The translations under genes and the position numbers were made by a program. From Sulfuricella sp. (GTDB lineage Bacteria; Pseudomonadota; Gammaproteobacteria; Burkholderiales; Sulfuricellaceae): a stretch of DNA of 41,104 nucleotides. The DNA lies in NCBI GenBank assembly GCA_028714315.1, contig JAQTMN010000020.1:1-41104 (forward strand). Direction: 5' to 3'. The stretch's first letter is position 1; each line of letters begins with the position of its first letter. Positions 36,424 through 41,104 of this stretch are shown here, piece by piece. The notes under the pieces are model-generated. The model was not told where the DNA came from. It saw nothing but the letters and a program-made list of their open reading frames with translations, and ran no database searches.

Positions 36424-39216
36424 ATGAACGGCAAAAAATACGTTTACGCATTCGAAGAGGGCGACGGCAAGAACAAGATGCTGTTGGGCGGCAAGGGCGC
36501 CAATCTGTGCGAGATGACGCAGATCGGCCTGAACGTGCCGCCGGGCTTTACCGCGACCACCGAGGCCTGCATCGCCTACCTGGAAAAAAACCACCTGCCG
36601 GACGGGCTGATGGACGAAATCCGGAGCTATATGACGGCGCTGGAAGAGAAAACCGGCAAGGGTTTCGGCAGCGGCGACAATCCCCTGCTGGTGTCGGTGC
36701 GCTCCGGTTCGTCGATGTCGATGCCGGGCATGATGGATACCATTCTCAACCTCGGCCTCAATGAAACCTCGCTGCGGGGGTTGATCAAGCAGACCTCCAA
36801 CGAGCGTTTCGCCTACGACGCCTATCGCCGCTTCATCCAGCTGTTCGGCAAGATCGCGCTGAATATCGGCGACGAGCATTTCGACGAGCGGATGGCGGCG
36901 ATGAAGCGCAAATACGGCGCGCCGCTGGATGTCGATCTGACCGCCGCGCACCTCAAGGAGCTGGCCGCTGAATTTCTCGATATCGTCCAGCGCCATAGCG
37001 GCAAGCCGTTCCCGCAAGATCCTTACGAGCAGCTCGAAATCGCGGTTGGCGCAGTGTTCCGCTCGTGGGGTGGCAAGCGCGCGGTGGATTACCGCAAGCA
37101 GTTCAAGATCACCAAGGAACAGGCCAACGGCACCGCGGTCAACGTCTGCACCATGGTGTTCGGCAACATGGGCAACGATTCCGGCACCGGCGTCGGCTTC
37201 ACCCGCAACCCCGGCACCGGCGAAAACGTGATCTACGGCGAATACCTCACCAACGCCCAGGGCGAGGACGTGGTGGCGGGTATCCGCACGCCCAAGCCCA
37301 TCGCCGAGATGGAACAGGAAATGCCGGAAATTTACCATCAGCTGATGGAGCTGCACAACCGGCTGGAATCGCATTACCACGAGGTGCAGGATTTCGAGTT
37401 CACCATCGAGAAGGGCGTGCTCTACTGCCTGCAAACCCGCAACGGCAAGATGAACGCCCGCGCCATGGTGCGATCTTCGGTGGAGATGTTCCACGAAGGG
37501 CTGATCTCCAAGGAGCGCGCCCTGCTGCGCGTCGAACCGGCCGTGCTGGAACAGCTGCTGGTGCCGCAACTTTCGCCGAATTTCCATGGCAAGTCGCTGG
37601 CGCAAGGGTTGCCGGCATCTCCCGGCGCGGCTTCGGGCAAGATCGTGTTCGATGCCGACAGCGCCGAGATTCGCGGCCGCGCCGGCGAGAAGATCATTCT
37701 GGTGCGCGAGGAAACCAAGCCGGAGGATATCCACGGCTTCTTCCAGGCGCAGGGCATTCTCACCAGCCGCGGCGGCAAGACCTCGCACGCGGCGGTGGTG
37801 GCGCGCGGCATGGGCAAGCCTTGCGTTTCCGGTTGCGAGCAGATCGTCATCAACGACCATCTGCGCAATGCCCGCATCGGTGAAACCACGCTGCACGAGG
37901 GCGACGTGATCACCATCGACGGCGGCACCGGTCATGTCTACGCCGGCGAAGTGCCGACGGTGGAGGCCGAGTTCTCCGAGGAAATGTCCACCCTGCTCGC
38001 GTGGGCGGACGAAGTGGCGCGCCTCAAGGTGCTGGCCAACGCCGACACGCCGGACGCCGCCGTCAAGGCGCGCGGCTTCGGCGCCAAGGGCATCGGCCTG
38101 TGCCGCACCGAACGCATGTTCAACGGCACCGACCGCCTGCCTATCGTGCAGGAAATGATCCTGGCCGAAACCCCGGAAGACCGCCAGGCCGCGCTCGACC
38201 GCCTGCTGCCGATCCAGCGTTCTGACTTCAAGGGCATCTTCAAGGCGATGAAGGGCCTGCCGGTGACGGTGCGTCTGCTCGATCCGCCGATGCACGAGTT
38301 CCTGCCCACCGCCGCTCAGCTCGAACTGGAAATCGCGCACCTGCACCAGCTGCGCGATACCATCAAGGGCCTGGAAGAGCTGCCGGACACGCTCAAGCTG
38401 CTCAACCCCAAGCTCTACCAGCAGTATTCCGACGGTCTTACCAAGCTGATGGGCGGCCTGCATTCGTTCAAGGAATCGCACCTGGAAGAGGACGTGATCA
38501 GCAAGAAAGAGGCGATCCTGAAAAAGGTGCGCGCTCTCGCCGAGGTCAATCCGATGCTGGGCCATCGCGGCGTGCGGCTGGGCATCACCTATCCCGAAAT
38601 CTACTCGATGCAGATTCAGGCGATTCTGGAAGCCGCCGCCCTGTGCGCCAAGGAAGGGATCGAAATCTACCCCGAAATCATGGTGCCGCAGGTGGCCACG
38701 GTGGAAGAGCTGGGCCGCATCCACAGCTATGTCCAGCGCATCCACAAGGTGGTCGAGCTGACCCACGGCATCAACGTGAAGTTCAAGTTCGGCTCGATGC
38801 TGGAAGTGGTGCGCGCCTGCGTGCGCGCCGGGCGGATGGCGGAAACCGCCGAATTTTTCTCGTTCGGCACCAACGACCTGACCCAGGCCACTTTCTCCTT
38901 CAGCCGCGAGGATGCGGAGAACAAGTTCCTGCCGGCCTACAACGAAACCGGCATCCTGCAGGACAACCCGTTCGAGGTGCTGGATATCAAGGGCGTCGGC
39001 CAGCTGATGAAAATGGCGGTGGAGCGCGGCCGCGCCACTCGGCCCGACCTGAAGATGGGCATCTGCGGCGAGCACGGCGGACACCCCGGCTCGATCCACT
39101 TCTGCCACCACATCGGGCTTTCCTACGTGTCCTGCTCCGGCCCGCGCGTGCCGATCGCGCGTCTGGCGGCGGCGCAGGCCAAGCTGCTGGAGGCGGAGTA
39201 CAAGGACCCGAGCTGA
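36424..39216 (+). CDS. ppdK: Pyruvate, phosphate dikinase
   Basis: PPDK interconverts pyruvate, ATP and phosphate with phosphoenolpyruvate, AMP and pyrophosphate. The N-terminal nucleotide-binding domain (GGKGANLCEMTQIGLNVPPG; VSVRSGSSMSMPGMMDT) is followed by the swivelling phosphohistidine domain with H455 in GGKTSHAAVVARG. The C-terminal PEP/pyruvate barrel contains GHRGVRLG, FGTNDLTQ and catalytic C881 (GICGEHGG). At 930 residues it is about 50 longer than the well-known 874-residue enzyme; the extra residues fall between VRLLDPPMHEFLP and NPMLGHRG (about 640-700). AAGGG precedes the ATG by 7 nt. Confidence 0.97.
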   Translation: MNGKKYVYAFEEGDGKNKMLLGGKGANLCEMTQIGLNVPPGFTATTEACIAYLEKNHLPDGLMDEIRSYMTALEEKTGKGFGSGDNPLLVSVRSGSSMSMPGMMDTILNLGLNETSLRGLIKQTSNERFAYDAYRRFIQLFGKIALNIGDEHFDERMAAMKRKYGAPLDVDLTAAHLKELAAEFLDIVQRHSGKPFPQDPYEQLEIAVGAVFRSWGGKRAVDYRKQFKITKEQANGTAVNVCTMVFGNMGNDSGTGVGFTRNPGTGENVIYGEYLTNAQGEDVVAGIRTPKPIAEMEQEMPEIYHQLMELHNRLESHYHEVQDFEFTIEKGVLYCLQTRNGKMNARAMVRSSVEMFHEGLISKERALLRVEPAVLEQLLVPQLSPNFHGKSLAQGLPASPGAASGKIVFDADSAEIRGRAGEKIILVREETKPEDIHGFFQAQGILTSRGGKTSHAAVVARGMGKPCVSGCEQIVINDHLRNARIGETTLHEGDVITIDGGTGHVYAGEVPTVEAEFSEEMSTLLAWADEVARLKVLANADTPDAAVKARGFGAKGIGLCRTERMFNGTDRLPIVQEMILAETPEDRQAALDRLLPIQRSDFKGIFKAMKGLPVTVRLLDPPMHEFLPTAAQLELEIAHLHQLRDTIKGLEELPDTLKLLNPKLYQQYSDGLTKLMGGLHSFKESHLEEDVISKKEAILKKVRALAEVNPMLGHRGVRLGITYPEIYSMQIQAILEAAALCAKEGIEIYPEIMVPQVATVEELGRIHSYVQRIHKVVELTHGINVKFKFGSMLEVVRACVRAGRMAETAEFFSFGTNDLTQATFSFSREDAENKFLPAYNETGILQDNPFEVLDIKGVGQLMKMAVERGRATRPDLKMGICGEHGGHPGSIHFCHHIGLSYVSCSGPRVPIARLAAAQAKLLEAEYKDPS

Positions 39217-39231
39217 GCTAAAAGCTATTGG

Positions 39232-39292
39232 CCGCAAAAAGGCGCAAAAAGCACAAAGAAATTTCTTGTGCGTTTTGCGCCTTTTTTGCGGG
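39232..39292 (+). repeat. Foldback repeat after ppdK, possibly acting as terminator
   Basis: The left arm CCGCAAAAAGGCGCAAAAAG and the right arm, which includes GCGTTTTGCGCC followed by TTTTTTGCGG, are near-perfect complements around a short AAAT loop. It lies 15 nt after the ppdK stop. Its AT-rich arms give a strong hairpin, and it may stop ppdK transcription. It is related to 22045-22113. Confidence 0.7.
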
Positions 39293-39344
39293 TAGGGCCG
39301 AATTCATTCAGCCTGGCGGGGTGGCCGAATGAATTCGGCCCTAC
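39292..39344. repeat. Perfect 18-bp inverted repeat
   Basis: GTAGGGCCGAATTCATTC (39292-39309) and GAATGAATTCGGCCCTAC (39327-39344) are exact complements around a 17-bp spacer that itself contains GCC/GGC pairing. It directly abuts the foldback element on its left. This looks like an intact mobile or REP-type palindrome. Confidence 0.8.
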
Positions 39345-39390
39345 ATGTGTCGTGGCACCGTAGATGCGAGGAGCGTTGGCACATCCAGGA

Positions 39391-39424
39391 AAACTTTTGT
39401 GTTTTTTGTGCCTTTTCGCGGCAA
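39391..39424. repeat. Half copy of the CGCAAAAAGG foldback family
   Basis: The stretch contains TTTTGTGTTTTTTGTGCC, then TTTTCGCGG. It corresponds to the right arm of the elements at 22045-22113 and 39232-39292, without a matching left arm. It ends a few bases before the stop of the next gene. Confidence 0.5.
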
Positions 39425-39428
39425 CATC

Positions 39429-40007
39429 TTATTCTTCCGTTTCCAGCAGCCCCCGCATCGCTTTCTTGATCGACTCGACGGCTTCCGGCGCTTCGATTTC
39501 CATGATCTGGTCGATGATCCAGGGCTGGTCGCGTTTTTCCATGACTTCGTGGACGCAGTTGCCGAGGTAGCGCAGGGTGGCGAAGCCGGGTTTTTCGTCG
39601 GTCATCTCGAACGTGGCGTAATCGGTCAGGCGGCGGTTGAGCAGGTCGATGAAGCCGGCCTGGTAGTCGTAGCCTTCGTCGTCATGGGGCGTCACGTCGC
39701 GGATGTTCTCCTCCATGATCTCGGCCAGCCGCTTGGCCAGCGCCTGGATGAAGGCGGCGCGCGAGGCGTCGTCGATGCGGTTGTAGGCGAGGCGGTCGGC
39801 GAACTGCACTTCGAAGGCGAGGAACTCGGCGAGCAGGATGAAGCCGCGCTGCGGCGTGACGATGTCGTAGTCCGCCTTCGACAGGTTGGCGGTGAACTTG
39901 TCCGCCAGCCGCCACATGATCAGCGCGAGCACCGAGGCGGTTTCCCCCGCCTCCTTGGCCTCGCCGTCCTTCTTGAACCATTTGGTTTTGATGCGGATGC
40001 CGGCCAT
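39429..40007 (-). CDS. Conserved hypothetical protein
   Basis: The 192-residue protein begins MAGIRIKTKWFKKDGEAKEA and is acidic, helical and soluble, with no signal peptide. Conserved-looking stretches are DYDIVTPQRGFILLAEFLAF, AFIQALAKRLAEIMEENI and ATLRYLGNCVHEVMEKRDQP. I do not recognise a family. It lies downstream of the sulfurtransferase gene in the same direction, and the two appear to have been directly adjacent before a MITE inserted between them. The present ribosome site, AGGA 4 nt before the ATG, comes mainly from the end of that element. Confidence 0.8.
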   Translation of the reverse strand: MAGIRIKTKWFKKDGEAKEAGETASVLALIMWRLADKFTANLSKADYDIVTPQRGFILLAEFLAFEVQFADRLAYNRIDDASRAAFIQALAKRLAEIMEENIRDVTPHDDEGYDYQAGFIDLLNRRLTDYATFEMTDEKPGFATLRYLGNCVHEVMEKRDQPWIIDQIMEIEAPEAVESIKKAMRGLLETEE

Positions 40008-40012
40008 ATTAT

Positions 40013-40248
40013 CCTAGAAACCTTAGTTGGACGGACTGGAGTGTGCGGTTTTGGGGGTGCGGGGCAAGGCGCAGCGACGCGGAATGGTCGTTCCATTCCA
40101 AGGAGTTGCAACACCGCCATGCGCCCGCAAAACCGTACAATCCGGCCCGTAGCGCTCTCACCAATCGGGTGAGCTCGAAAATCACGATAAAATCTTTTAA
40201 AACCACCTCATTACGCATACAGGCAAGCGGTCAGCTGAGGTTTCTAGG
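40013..40248. mobile_element. MITE-like element with terminal inverted repeats and 5-bp target duplication
   Basis: The 236-bp element starts CCTAGAAACCTTAGTTG and ends CAGCTGAGGTTTCTAGG. The outer 11 bp of the two ends are perfectly complementary, and further matches follow. It is flanked by ATTAT on both sides (40008-40012 and 40249-40253), as expected for a target-site duplication. Inside are a second pair, CGGTTTTG/CAAAACCG (40046-40053, 40128-40135), and a central hairpin, GGAATGG/CCATTCC (40081-40099). No transposase is encoded, so it would need one supplied elsewhere. Confidence 0.8.
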
Positions 40249-40249
40249 A

Positions 40250-41098
40250 TTATTCTCCTGTGGCGACCGGGCGGGAGGGATCGGCGATCCATTCGCTCCA
40301 CGAACCGGGGTAAAGCTTGCCGCCGGGCAGCCCGGCGATTTCCATGGCGAGGATGTTGTGGCTGGCGGTCACGCCCGAGCCGCACGAATGGATGACCTGC
40401 TCCGGCGCAATGCCTTTTAGCACGCCGAGATAGGCCTCGCGCAATTCATCGGCGGGCAGGTAGGTGCCGTCCAGGTCGAGGTTTTCCTCGAAGGTCCAGT
40501 TGATCGAGCCGGGGATGTGGCCGGCGACCTTGTCCAGCGGCTCGCGTTCCCCGCTGTAACGGTCTTCCGGCCGGGCATCGATGACCAGACGGCTGGAATC
40601 TTGCCGGGCCTGGTCGACTTCGGCGGTATCCGCCCACAGCCCGTTTTGCGGGCGGGGGATGAATCTGGCGGGAACGATTTCCGGCAGTTCGGTCGATATT
40701 GGGTTTTTTTGCCGCATCCAGCGCGGCAGGCCGCCGTTGAGCAGCGCGACGGCGTCGTGGCCGAGCCAGCGCAGCAGCCACCACATCCTGACCGCCATCG
40801 CGCCGAAACTGTCGTCGTAGACGACAACCTGTTTGGTTCCATCCACGCCCCAGCGGCTGAGTTTTTCGGCCAGCAATTGGGGGTCGGGCAGCGGGTGGCG
40901 CCCGCTGGCAAGGGTAATCGGCGAAGACAAATCTTCATCCAGATGGGCGTAACGCGAGCCGGGAATGTGGCCGCGTTCATAAGCCTTGCGGCCGGCTTCG
41001 GTGTCGGTGAGGGTGAAGCGGCAATCGAAAACGATCCAGTCCGGGTCGTCGAGGTGCTGGGCGAGTTGCTCTGTAGAAACTAGTGTGGTGAATTTCAT
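40250..41098 (-). CDS. sseA: Thiosulfate/3-mercaptopyruvate sulfurtransferase (rhodanese family)
   Basis: The 282-residue protein has two rhodanese domains: an inactive N-terminal one (VFDCRFTLTD; ERGHIPGSRYAHLDEDL) and an active C-terminal one with C239 in HSCGSGVTASHN. The CGSGVT loop is of the 3-mercaptopyruvate sulfurtransferase type rather than the CRxGx[RT] thiosulfate type, though the substrate is not certain. It transfers sulfane sulfur to cyanide or thiol acceptors. The TAA stop lies in the target duplication of the adjacent MITE, which supplies a second in-frame TAG two codons later. The start is complete, 6 nt from the window edge. Confidence 0.94.
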   Translation of the reverse strand: MKFTTLVSTEQLAQHLDDPDWIVFDCRFTLTDTEAGRKAYERGHIPGSRYAHLDEDLSSPITLASGRHPLPDPQLLAEKLSRWGVDGTKQVVVYDDSFGAMAVRMWWLLRWLGHDAVALLNGGLPRWMRQKNPISTELPEIVPARFIPRPQNGLWADTAEVDQARQDSSRLVIDARPEDRYSGEREPLDKVAGHIPGSINWTFEENLDLDGTYLPADELREAYLGVLKGIAPEQVIHSCGSGVTASHNILAMEIAGLPGGKLYPGSWSEWIADPSRPVATGE

Positions 41099-41104
41099 AT
41101 GAGC

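Noticed and set aside
36391-39237. Long open frame (948 codons) on the minus strand opposite ppdK
   Set aside because: It mirrors ppdK exactly, is rich in His/Arg/Gln/Val as expected for the complement of GC-rich coding DNA, and has no domain signature; ppdK on the plus strand has all catalytic motifs.
40009-40218. Small protein gene inside the MITE (69 codons, minus strand)
   Set aside because: The frame is made of the element's own palindromes and has no ribosome site or known domain.

Overview
The window looks like chromosomal core DNA of a GC-rich betaproteobacterium. The evidence is the gene order ponA | pilMNOPQ-aroK-aroB-dgt-gltB, the thiD-thiE-hemL block next to pilGHIJ-chpA, and System II (ResB/CcsB) cytochrome c maturation beside a di-haem cytochrome c4. 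A DsrS-like protein suggests a sulfur-oxidising relative within the Nitrosomonadales (Sulfuricella/Thiobacillus-like). That placement is inference from gene content. No phage, integrase, transposase, CRISPR array, tRNA or rRNA was seen.

Layout. 1-997 holds the start of gltB, which runs off the left edge. 1243-9069 (minus) is a tight run of pilM-N-O-P-Q, aroK, aroB and a dGTPase-like gene, most junctions overlapping by 4-8 nt. Divergent from it are ponA, a nucleotidyltransferase-like gene of unknown role and a YcgR-type PilZ protein (9258-13205), which converge on hemB. Between hemB and engB lies a strong candidate small RNA on the plus strand with C-rich loops and an intrinsic terminator (about 14370-14520). 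Cytochrome c4, resB and ccsB follow (15508-19434). Next on the minus strand is a MoxR-type AAA+ ATPase, a HExxH/VWA protein and a DsrS-like protein (23162-19614), then thiD-thiE-hemL (26162-23410). The type IV pilus chemosensory genes pilG, pilH, pilI, pilJ and chpA run from 26436 to 35489. A 934-bp gene-free stretch rich in foldback repeats precedes ppdK (36424-39216). The right end has an unrecognised conserved gene and a rhodanese-type sulfurtransferase, split by a 236-bp MITE-like element.

How the genes fit together. The window carries both the inner-membrane platform and secretin of a type IV pilus machine (PilMNOPQ) and the Chp system expected to steer it (PilG/H/I/J/ChpA); a c-di-GMP receptor (PilZ) lies between them. 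HemB and HemL supply tetrapyrrole precursors, and ResB/CcsB attach haem to cytochromes such as the c4 encoded beside them. DsrS, the MoxR/VWA pair and the sulfurtransferase hint at sulfur metabolism.

Most unusual features: the C-rich-loop RNA; the DsrS-VWA-MoxR cluster; the MITE with intact inverted ends and a 5-bp target duplication that appears to have cut a Shine-Dalgarno sequence away from its start codon and replaced it; and several families of intergenic foldback repeats.
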